This document shows, one piece after another, positions 57,576-64,000 of a stretch of 64,000 nucleotides of DNA (positions are counted from its first letter, which is position 1; each line of letters begins with the position of its first letter). The translations under genes were made by a program, and so were the position numbers. This DNA comes from Amycolatopsis sp. MtRt-6 (lineage in GTDB: Bacteria; Actinomycetota; Actinomycetes; Mycobacteriales; Pseudonocardiaceae). The stretch spans positions 62,001 through 126,000 of the forward strand of contig NZ_JADWPD010000029.1 in the NCBI RefSeq assembly GCF_017308975.1, written 5' to 3'. Under the pieces are notes generated by a model. It worked only from the letters and a program-made list of their open reading frames with translations. It searched no databases and had not been told where the DNA came from.

Positions 57576-58244
57576 TCAGGGCGACACCTCCACCTCCATT
57601 CCCATGATCCGCGTGGTGCGGCGCCGCCGGAGCCAGCCGCGGGCCGGCGTGCCGTCCGGCACCTCGGCCAGGAACGCCCTGCGCTGCGCCGACGTCGCCG
57701 AGCGCCAGCGCAGGGCCAGCACCGGGCGGACCGGCGCGATGTAGGCCCGCACCCGTTCGTGGGCACCGGCCAGCCGGGTCTCGTACTCGCGGTCCGGCCG
57801 GTAGGCCAGTTCCAGGTCGATCAGCGGCGCCGCGCCGCCGGCGTGGTGGTGGCAGCGCGACAGCATCCGCGCGAGCTCGTCCATCGCGCCCCGCACCCGG
57901 CAGGGCATCTGGTCCTGCCAGCGGCCGAGCGGCGGGACGGTCGCCGGCGCCGCGGTCACCTCGTCGGCGAGCACGACCAGGGCCCGGACCGGCGACCCGG
58001 CGAGCTCGACGCGGATCCGCCGCCCATCGGCATCGACGAAGAACCGCGGCACCCGGCCGGCCACGACGCTGCCCGACCGCCGCCGCACCCATTCTTCGAC
58101 GGAATCGGGCGACGGACAGGACGACACGAAAGTGAACGCCAGCTCGTCACCGGCGAGGGTCATCGTCACGGGGAACAGGGAGCCGATGTCGTGCACGAAA
58201 GCCGAGCCGACGACGAGTGCGGCGCGGGAGCCGCCTCCGCTCAT
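57576..58244 (-). CDS. Unknown 222-residue protein in Roadblock operon
   Basis: Starts 6 bp after the second Roadblock gene, so it is the last gene of that operon. It has a first half with strand-rich segments (HDIGSLFPVTMTLAGDELAFTFVSSC, VPRFFVDADGRRIRVELAG) and a second half with helices (MDELARMLSRCHHHAGGAAP) and a basic C-terminus (RGWLRRRRTTRIMG). No signal peptide, no membrane helix and no recognised catalytic motif. Function unknown. Confidence 0.75.
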   Translation of the reverse strand: MSGGGSRAALVVGSAFVHDIGSLFPVTMTLAGDELAFTFVSSCPSPDSVEEWVRRRSGSVVAGRVPRFFVDADGRRIRVELAGSPVRALVVLADEVTAAPATVPPLGRWQDQMPCRVRGAMDELARMLSRCHHHAGGAAPLIDLELAYRPDREYETRLAGAHERVRAYIAPVRPVLALRWRSATSAQRRAFLAEVPDGTPARGWLRRRRTTRIMGMEVEVSP

Positions 58245-58250
58245 CCCGGG

Positions 58251-58625
58251 TTACACCTGCAGATCGGTTTCGATGCGTTTGAGGTAGTGCCGGGCCAGCG
58301 CCAGGTTCGCCCGGTCGCGGTCGAGCACCAGGTACAGGAACAGCGAGTTCCGGGAGCTCACCGAGTTCAGCAGCCGGATCAGGTGGTACTGGCGGTGCAA
58401 CGTGATCAGGATGTCCTCGATGGTGTCGTTGAGCGCGAGCGAGGACATGACCCGCAGCTTCGACCGCACCACCTCGGTGTTGCCCGCGGCCGCGACTTCG
58501 AGGTCGAGCCAGTCGCCACCGCCGGCGGTGCCGAGCGACATGCCGCTGTCGTAGTCGACCAGCGCGACGCCGACGGCGCCGCTGATGGACATGGCTTCCT
58601 TGAGTGCCGTGTCGATGTTCATCAT
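58251..58625 (-). CDS. Roadblock/LC7-like protein
   Basis: A 124-residue protein with the Roadblock/longin-like fold pattern: MNIDTALKEAMSISGAVGVALVDYDSGMSLG, a central helix, then LRVMSSLALNDTIEDILITLHRQYHLIRLL and SLFLYLVLDRDRANLALARHYLKRIE. ATG 58625 follows GGAAAGGA. In actinobacteria such proteins often sit in conservons with a small GTPase; none is visible here. Operon with the Roadblock gene 42 bp upstream. Confidence 0.83.
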   Translation of the reverse strand: MMNIDTALKEAMSISGAVGVALVDYDSGMSLGTAGGGDWLDLEVAAAGNTEVVRSKLRVMSSLALNDTIEDILITLHRQYHLIRLLNSVSSRNSLFLYLVLDRDRANLALARHYLKRIETDLQV

Positions 58626-58667
58626 GGGTGCTGCATCCTTTCCGTGGACGGGTAGGTCGGCCGGGTG

Positions 58668-59054
58668 CTACGCGGCCAGGATCGAGCCGATCCGTTCGAT
58701 GACGGGCCGGGCTTCGAAAAGGAGGCGCCCGACGTTGAGGCCCTTGTCCCCCAGCACGACCATCAGCGCCAGCCGCCCGATGGCGTAGACGGCCATGTAG
58801 CCTTCACTGCCGAAAACGACGGTCTGGTGCAAGGTGCCCTTGCCGGTGATTTCCGCGGCTTGCCGCGCAATCCCCAGATCAGCCGCGGCGAGCGCCGAGA
58901 CCTTGGCCGGATCGATGTGATCGGCAGCATCGGCAATGATCGGAATCCCATCGACGGCGGCCAGCACCGTGTCGGTCACACCAGAGACGTTTTCCCGCAG
59001 GTTCCGCAGCTCGCCGGCCAGCGCTTCGAAGTCCAAGACTCTTTCTTTCTGCAT
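58668..59054 (-). CDS. Roadblock/LC7 domain protein
   Basis: A protein of about 128 residues: LDFEALAGELRNLRENVSGVTDTVLAAVDGIPIIADAADHIDPAKVSALAAADLG, then TGKGTLHQTVVFGSEGYMAVYAIGRLALMVVLGDKGLNVGRLLFEARPVIERI, the typical dynein-light-chain-7 arrangement. ATG 59054 (MQKERVLDF) fits family length; an in-frame ATG at 59090 is possible and neither has a strong ribosome site. First gene of the operon, with a relatively AT-rich region before it (59100-59240). Confidence 0.85.
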   Translation of the reverse strand: MQKERVLDFEALAGELRNLRENVSGVTDTVLAAVDGIPIIADAADHIDPAKVSALAAADLGIARQAAEITGKGTLHQTVVFGSEGYMAVYAIGRLALMVVLGDKGLNVGRLLFEARPVIERIGSILAA

Positions 59055-59751
59055 CGGAATGAAAAAGGCGAGTGGCGCATAATCAACCATTCGGGTTGCT
59101 CAGCACGGCGCGAACCTTACCGTCGCCATTACTTTTCGCCAACAGCACCCGAGCCTGAGTTTTAGCATCACACGATCGAGTGAAAGAAATATTAACTCGT
59201 AACAGAAACAAGTGACGATGTCCATTGATCACGCGATAATGGAATTCGATGTTCGACGTTCCCGGGCGCGCGGCAGGAAAGGCCACGATGCGAAGAACCC
59301 CGGCGAGAGGCGCACGCCACTGACGCGAGCGGCGTCCGAGGGCGGCCCCAAGCGCCCCACCCCCGGACACGCAGAGCGACAGGAGGTGGGGCGGCTCACC
59401 GCACACCGCCGCGCAAGGCGGGGCACGGCTCACGGCACACCGCAACCGCAGGAAGCAACCCGCGACGCGAACCAGGCCCCCGGCCACACCCCCCCTGCCG
59501 ACCCGATACGCAGCCGCATCAGCGGCCGTCACGCCGGGTCAAGGCACGCTTTCCCGCCTTGACGCGGCGTGACGGCCGTTGAACAATCCGGCGATCGGGT
59601 CGGTGGAACCACGAAAGACCACTCAAGAGACCCCACGGACCAGATGGCGCAAGCAGCACGGAACGCCAACAGAGAGTCGCTACCAGCGATCATCCACGGA
59701 GCCCACGCCCGGCGCCTGCTCGAGAACACTGCCGACGCCGACGAGAAAGGA
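59055..59751. other. Gene-poor gap, promoter region plus degenerate sequence
   Basis: This 697-bp stretch has no convincing gene. Positions 59100-59240 are clearly AT-richer than the rest of the window and probably carry the Roadblock operon promoter. A 116-codon plus-strand frame (59212-59562) has low-complexity Arg/His/Pro composition and is not supported. The large inverted repeat at 59523-59578 lies in the middle. Confidence 0.5.
59523..59578. terminator. 23-bp inverted repeat, possible bidirectional terminator
   Basis: Left arm 59523-59545 and right arm 59556-59578 are reverse complements with one mismatch around a 10-base loop (ACGCTTTCCC). No T-run follows. It is placed 174 bp beyond the 3' end of the LLM oxidoreductase gene, so it could end that transcript, or be part of a mobile-element remnant. 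Confidence 0.55.
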
Positions 59752-60600
59752 TCAACGCAACGGCTCAAGAGCCTTCGCCAGCGGCTCCAGCACGGCCGGC
59801 GTGTGCGGCGGCGGCAGATAAACGATCGCCAGGTCGAGCCCCACCTCCCCCAGCGCCTCGACCTCAGCCGCGACCTTCGCGTAGTCGAGGTCCGGATCGA
59901 GGCGGACGTGCGACGACAGCGTGATCTCGGCCGGGTCGCGACCGACGTCCGCGCAGTGGCGGTGCAGGACGTCACGCTTGCGGGCGAACTCCTCCGGCTG
60001 GCCGCCGACGAAGTTCCAGTGCTGGGCGTACTTCGCGGTGGTGCGCAGGGTGCGCTTCTCGCCGCTGCCGCCGATGCAGATCGGCGGGTGCGGCCGCTGG
60101 ACGCCCTTCGGCTCGCAGCGCGCGTCGGTCAGCTGGTAGTGCTCGCCGTGGAACGTCGTGGTCTCCTGCGTCAACAACCCGACGAGGACCTCGCAGGCTT
60201 CCTCGAACCGGTCGCTGCGCTCCTTGATCGAGCCCAGCTCCATGCCGTACGCGCCGGATTCCTCTTCGTTCCAGCCGGCGCCGACGCCGATCTCCAGCCG
60301 CCCGCCGGAGACGATGTCCAGCGTGGCTGCCATGTTCGCCAGCAACGCGGGGTGACGGTAGTGGATGCCGCTGACCAGCGTGCCCAGCCGCAGGCGCCGG
60401 GTGGCCTGCGCGAGCGCGGTCAGCGTCACCCAGCCTTCCAGGCACGGTCCGGTCGAGTCGGAGAAAATGGGGTAGAAGTGGTCGAAGGTCCAGCCGGACT
60501 CGAACAGCTCGATCTCGTCCGCGGCCTGCCAGACGGCGAGCATGTCGGCCCATTCGGTGTTCTGGGGCGAGGTCTTGATGGCGAATCGCATGATCTTCAT
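59752..60600 (-). CDS. LLM-class F420-dependent oxidoreductase
   Basis: A 282-residue luciferase-like monooxygenase-fold protein: MRFAIKTSPQN, WTFDHFYPIFSDSTGPCLEGWVTLTALAQAT, LGTLVSGIHYRHPALLANMAATLDIVSGGRLEIGVGAGWNEEE, and PPICIGGSGEKRTLR. This matches actinobacterial F420-dependent members (TIGR03560-like). Start at 60600 (MKIMRF) or 60591. Divergent from the DNA ligase gene. Substrate unknown. Confidence 0.92.
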   Translation of the reverse strand: MKIMRFAIKTSPQNTEWADMLAVWQAADEIELFESGWTFDHFYPIFSDSTGPCLEGWVTLTALAQATRRLRLGTLVSGIHYRHPALLANMAATLDIVSGGRLEIGVGAGWNEEESGAYGMELGSIKERSDRFEEACEVLVGLLTQETTTFHGEHYQLTDARCEPKGVQRPHPPICIGGSGEKRTLRTTAKYAQHWNFVGGQPEEFARKRDVLHRHCADVGRDPAEITLSSHVRLDPDLDYAKVAAEVEALGEVGLDLAIVYLPPPHTPAVLEPLAKALEPLR

Positions 60601-60686
60601 CGTAACCCTGGAGTTCCTCCAGAACGCGACGTCGCCCGTCGGCGTCGAGGCCGTTTTTGTCGGTGCTGCCCGGTAATGTCCTCCTC

Positions 60687-62678
60687 GTGAACGCTCAGGA
60701 ACGCATCCAGGAACTCGCCGACCGCGTCATGGTGCTGCGCGACGCCTACTACCGGGGGTCGCCGCTGGTGGCCGACGCGGAGTACGACGCGGTCGAAGAC
60801 GAGCTGCGGGGCCTGATCGAGGCGCACCCGGAGCACACGCCCGACCCGAACCCGCTCGACCAGGTCGGCGCGCCCGCGGTGCTGCACGCGCCGATCCGGC
60901 ACTCGCGCCCGATGCTGTCGCTGGAGAAAGCGACCAAGTCCGAGCAGGTCGAGGCGTTCTTCGACCGCTTCCCCGGCCAGCCGGTGGTGGTCATGCCGAA
61001 GCTCGACGGGCTGTCGCTGGCCGTCGTCTACGAAAACGGACGGCTGGCCAGGGCGGTCACCCGTGGCGACGGCACGACCGGCGACGACGTCACCGTGCTC
61101 GTCCGCGCGCTGACCGACGGGATCCCGGAGCGGGTCGACGCGCCGGGCCGCATCGAGGTCCGCGGCGAGGCCGTCATGCTGCGGTCCACCTTCGCCGCCT
61201 ACAACGCCGCCCACCCGGACAAGCCGCTGATCAACCCGCGCAACGCCGCCGCGGGCACGCTGCGCGCGAAGGATCCGGCCACGGTCGCCGAGCGGCGGCT
61301 GCGGTTCTTCGCCTTCGACCTGCACACCGAGCCCGACAGCGCGGAGACCGACCTCGGCAGCGCGCTGCACACGCTCGGCTTCACCGCGGCCGACATGCGG
61401 CGCTGCGCCGACGCCGCCGCGGCGCAGGAGGTGATCGGCGAGATCGAGCGGCAGCGCAACGACCTGGACTACGACCTCGACGGCGCCGTGCTGCGGCTGG
61501 CGAGCCGCGACGCCTACGCGGCGGCCGGCACCCGGTCGAGCTCGCCGCGCGGGGCGCTGGCGTTCAAGTTCGCGGCCGAGGAGAAGACCACCGTGCTGTC
61601 CGATGTGGTCTGGGACGTCGGCAAGACCGGCAAGATCGCCCCGGTCGCCTGGCTGGAACCGGTGTTCGTCGGCGGCGGCACGATCACCCGCGCGACGCTG
61701 GCCAACCAGGAGGTGATCCGCGCCCGCGGCATCAAGATCGGCGACACCGTGCTGGTGCGCCGCGCCGGTGACGTGATCCCGTTCGTCGCCGGTGTGCTCG
61801 ACGCGTCGAAGCGCACGGGCGCCGAGCGGGAGATCGTCCCGCCGAGCGAGTGCCCGTCGTGCGGGCAGCCGCTGACCGAGCAGGGCAACAGCCGGGAACT
61901 GTTCTGCACCAACGTTTCCTGCCCGGCGCAGACCGTGCGCCGGCTGATCCACTGGGCGTCGCGGGCGGCGGCGGACATCGACGCCATCGGCGGCGTGTGG
62001 ATCGAGCGGCTGGCCGAGGCCGGGATCCTGGAGCAGCCGTCGGACTTCTACGGGCTGACGAAGGAAAAGCTGCTCGAGTTCGACCGCATCGGCGAGGTCT
62101 CGGCCACCCGGATGATCGAGTCGATCGACGCGAGCCGCGCGGTCGGCCTGCGCCGGGCGCTGATCGGGCTGGCGATCCCGATGGCGTCCGAAGGCACGGC
62201 CGCGCGCCTGTGCCGGGCCGGGTTCGGCTCCCTGGAAGACGTCGTGGCGGCGGGCGTCGACGGGCTCGTGGCCGTGGAGGACATCGGGCCGAAGGTCGCC
62301 GCGTCGCTGATCGAGCACCTCACCCGGCTGCGCCCCGAGCTCGAGCGCCTGCGGGAGGTGGGTGTTTCGCTCGACGTGCGCGAGGAGGACCTCCCGCCGA
62401 TGGTCGCGGCGGGCGCGCCGCTGGCGGGCAAGACGGTGGTGGTCACCGGCGCCATCAGCGACCCGCGGTCCGGGGAGAAGGTGCCCCGCCCGACGTTCCA
62501 GCGGCTGTGCGAGAAGGCGGGTGCGACCACGGCGACGTCGGTCTCGGCGAGCACGGACCTGCTCATCACCGGCGCGGACGTCGGAGCGAGCAAGCTGACG
62601 AAGGCCGAGAAGCACGGCGTCGAGGTCGTCGACCAGGGCGAGATCTGGCAGCAGCTGATCGCGGCCGGCATCGTCTAG
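60687..62678 (+). CDS. ligA: NAD-dependent DNA ligase
   Basis: A 663-residue ligase. The Ia region has AYYRGSPLVADAEYD, the adenylated Lys lies in MPKLDGLSLAV, RGDGTTGDDVT follows, and the OB and zinc parts have CPSCGQPL and LFCTNVSCPAQ as a four-Cys finger. Helix-hairpin-helix repeats and a C-terminal BRCT domain (GKTVVVTGAISDPRSGEKVPR) complete it. GTG 60687 gives the usual family N-terminus; no strong ribosome site is seen. Seals nicks using NAD. The N-terminal Ia spacing is slightly short and the BRCT has an insertion, so this may be a second copy beside a housekeeping ligase elsewhere. Confidence 0.93.
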   Translation: MNAQERIQELADRVMVLRDAYYRGSPLVADAEYDAVEDELRGLIEAHPEHTPDPNPLDQVGAPAVLHAPIRHSRPMLSLEKATKSEQVEAFFDRFPGQPVVVMPKLDGLSLAVVYENGRLARAVTRGDGTTGDDVTVLVRALTDGIPERVDAPGRIEVRGEAVMLRSTFAAYNAAHPDKPLINPRNAAAGTLRAKDPATVAERRLRFFAFDLHTEPDSAETDLGSALHTLGFTAADMRRCADAAAAQEVIGEIERQRNDLDYDLDGAVLRLASRDAYAAAGTRSSSPRGALAFKFAAEEKTTVLSDVVWDVGKTGKIAPVAWLEPVFVGGGTITRATLANQEVIRARGIKIGDTVLVRRAGDVIPFVAGVLDASKRTGAEREIVPPSECPSCGQPLTEQGNSRELFCTNVSCPAQTVRRLIHWASRAAADIDAIGGVWIERLAEAGILEQPSDFYGLTKEKLLEFDRIGEVSATRMIESIDASRAVGLRRALIGLAIPMASEGTAARLCRAGFGSLEDVVAAGVDGLVAVEDIGPKVAASLIEHLTRLRPELERLREVGVSLDVREEDLPPMVAAGAPLAGKTVVVTGAISDPRSGEKVPRPTFQRLCEKAGATTATSVSASTDLLITGADVGASKLTKAEKHGVEVVDQGEIWQQLIAAGIV

Positions 62679-62780
62679 CCACGCCCTGTCGCGGGTCACG
62701 GACGCAGGTCGCCCAGTCGTGGCAGTCGCCGAAGCGCGACACTGGACGCGGGTAGCCCGCCTCGTCCGAAGGGATGCACG

Positions 62781-63227
62781 ATGACCACGCCGCCGACCGA
62801 CCAGGCGCTCGACCGCCAGCTCCGCGTGCACGAGTTCCTCACCGCGCGGGGCTGGATCCTCGACGGCGACAGCGACCCCGGCGTGGCCTGGTTCGCCAAC
62901 GACCCCCGGGCCGGCTGGCGCTACCCCGCCAGCTACGGCGGCATCACCGTCAACGACGTCGCGGACACGACACCGGTGCGGCTGCAGGCCTACTTCACGT
63001 TCGGCGAAGACGGCGAAGAGGTGTTCGCTCTGGTCCCCGCGGGCAACTTGCGCGGCAACGGCTGCGCCGAGCACGACACCACCGAGCGGTTCTTCCCGTT
63101 CACCGCCGACGGCGCCGTGGACCTCGACGAGATCGCCCCGCTGCTCGAGACGTGGGAGCCGCGAGCGCGCTCGCTGGACCCGCGGGCCCTGATCGAGTGC
63201 CGGTACTTCGGCCCCTGCAAGGACTGA
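62781..63227 (+). CDS. Unknown 148-residue protein
   Basis: A soluble protein: LDRQLRVHEFLTARGWILDGDSDPGVAWFAND, GWRYPASYGGITVNDVADTTPVRLQAYFTFGEDGEEVFALV, and ALIECRYFGPCKD at the end. It looks like an alpha/beta fold with several Trp/Tyr residues and no signal peptide. ATG has GAAGGG ten bases upstream. No family recognised. Confidence 0.78.
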   Translation: MTTPPTDQALDRQLRVHEFLTARGWILDGDSDPGVAWFANDPRAGWRYPASYGGITVNDVADTTPVRLQAYFTFGEDGEEVFALVPAGNLRGNGCAEHDTTERFFPFTADGAVDLDEIAPLLETWEPRARSLDPRALIECRYFGPCKD

Positions 63228-63348
63228 CCCGCACTACTCTCCGCGTCGCGGCCGGGTTGCTTTTGCGTCACGCATCTCACCCCGATACACCCGGATCCGC
63301 CCTTCGACGTCCTCCTTGTGACCGTACGTAGCAGGGGGAGTGTCGACG

Positions 63349-64000
63349 ATGAGTTCTCGATGGACACGGCGGCCGGGCACCTGGATCACCGTCACCCTCG
63401 CCCTCGTGCTGGCCGGTGTCCTGATCACGACCCTCGGCCGCGGCCACGCGCGGCCCGGCCCGGCGACCGCCGGCCCGCCTCCGTCCTCGGCCACCACGGT
63501 CCCCGAGCCGGTCGAGGACGCGGCATGGATGCGTCCGCTGCGGCCGGGTGAAAAGCCGCCGCAGTTCGTGCTGTTCTCCTTCGACGGCGCCGGCTCGCAC
63601 GAACACTGGAGCCGTTACCTCTCCCTCGCCAAGTCCGTCAACGCGCACTTCAGCGGCTTCCTCTCCGGCATCTACCTGCTGACCGACGACCAGCGGTCGC
63701 GCTACACCGGGCCCGGCCACAAACCGGGCGCGGCGTCGATCGGCTTCGGCGGCAGCGCCGGGGAGGTGGCCACCCGCGTCCAGGACCTCAACGCCGCCGT
63801 CACCGCGGGACACCAGATCGGCACGCACTACAACGGGCACTTCTGCGCCGGCGCCGAGCCGGGTGTCGGCCGCTGGACCACGCCGGGCTGGACCGACGAA
63901 ATCGGGCAGTTCAGCCGCTTCGTCGACGACGCCCGCGATCACCTGGGCCTGCGCCTGTCCGCCAAGGACATCACCGGCGGCCGGACACCGTGCCTCGAAG
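63349..64000 (+). CDS. Polysaccharide deacetylase-like membrane-anchored protein, cut by right edge
   Basis: At least 217 codons. An N-terminal basic stretch and signal-anchor helix (WITVTLALVLAGVLITTLG) precede a Pro-rich linker and an outside domain with FVLFSFDGAGSHEHW (NodB motif 1-like Asp) and QIGTHYNGHFC (His motif 2-like). This suggests a cell-wall or glycan deacetylase fold; catalysis cannot be judged because the C-terminal motifs lie outside. ATG 63349 is preceded by AGGGGGAG. Confidence 0.82.
   Translation, partial: MSSRWTRRPGTWITVTLALVLAGVLITTLGRGHARPGPATAGPPPSSATTVPEPVEDAAWMRPLRPGEKPPQFVLFSFDGAGSHEHWSRYLSLAKSVNAHFSGFLSGIYLLTDDQRSRYTGPGHKPGAASIGFGGSAGEVATRVQDLNAAVTAGHQIGTHYNGHFCAGAEPGVGRWTTPGWTDEIGQFSRFVDDARDHLGLRLSAKDITGGRTPCLE

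Noticed and set aside
59212..59562. A 116-codon plus-strand frame in the gap near 59.3 kb
   Set aside because: Arg/His/Pro/Gly low complexity, no ribosome site and no fold pattern. It overlaps the inverted repeat.

Overview
The window is about 70% or more GC with strong codon bias, GTG starts, 4-bp start/stop overlaps and families typical of filamentous actinobacteria (large LuxR ATPase regulators, Roadblock proteins, F420-type LLM oxidoreductase, DUF2252, NRPS). A Pseudonocardiaceae member such as Amycolatopsis is the best guess. This is inference; no rRNA or other taxonomic marker is present.

Positions 1-31150 are a nonribosomal peptide cluster. A six-domain-set synthetase (C-A-T-C-A-T-C-A-T-TE, minus strand, 3' end cut by the left edge) is translationally coupled to a free-standing condensation-domain gene. 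A divergent DrrAB-type ABC exporter and a 67-residue orphan protein follow. Two very large LuxR-type ATPase regulators are transcribed divergently. Then comes a second synthetase of 4081 residues on the plus strand. It ends in an epimerisation domain, and the minus-strand enzyme starts with a C domain of the type that accepts D-residues, so the likely order is second enzyme then first. The 4081-residue enzyme is unusual. Its first adenylation domain has lost, in frame, the P-loop, the invariant Asp, the substrate-pocket segment and the hinge. Its second and third adenylation domains are nearly in tandem, with the intervening T domain gone and the C domain reduced to about 115 residues. Both synthetase transcription units are preceded by the same 26-bp inverted repeat (GCCAGT-N14-ACTGGC), 28 to 32 bp before the start codon. 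This is a strong candidate for the cluster operator.

Positions 31150-41650 hold ordinary chromosomal genes: a winged-helix regulator, TerC, a lipoprotein, DedA, a truncated DUF222 remnant, a sigma-70 ECF factor coupled to a maleylpyruvate-isomerase-like protein, a PEP-mutase/isocitrate-lyase family protein coupled to an MFS exporter, a WYL regulator, and an epoxide hydrolase coupled to an isochorismatase-family protein.

Positions 41650-54700 are a membrane and stress-like region: a repeat-rich non-coding island, an AI-2E transporter, two paralogous MalT-type LuxR regulators, DUF7144, DUF1269 and DUF2252 proteins, two small overlapping genes, a PLDc_N/SHOCT protein coupled to a potassium channel, and a second MFS exporter.

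Positions 54700-64000 hold a GH15 glucosidase, a CopC-type protein divergent from a tiny Cys-cluster protein, a three-gene operon with two Roadblock proteins, a 700-bp gap with a strong hairpin, an LLM oxidoreductase, an NAD-dependent DNA ligase, an unknown 148-residue protein, and the start of a polysaccharide-deacetylase-like protein cut by the right edge.
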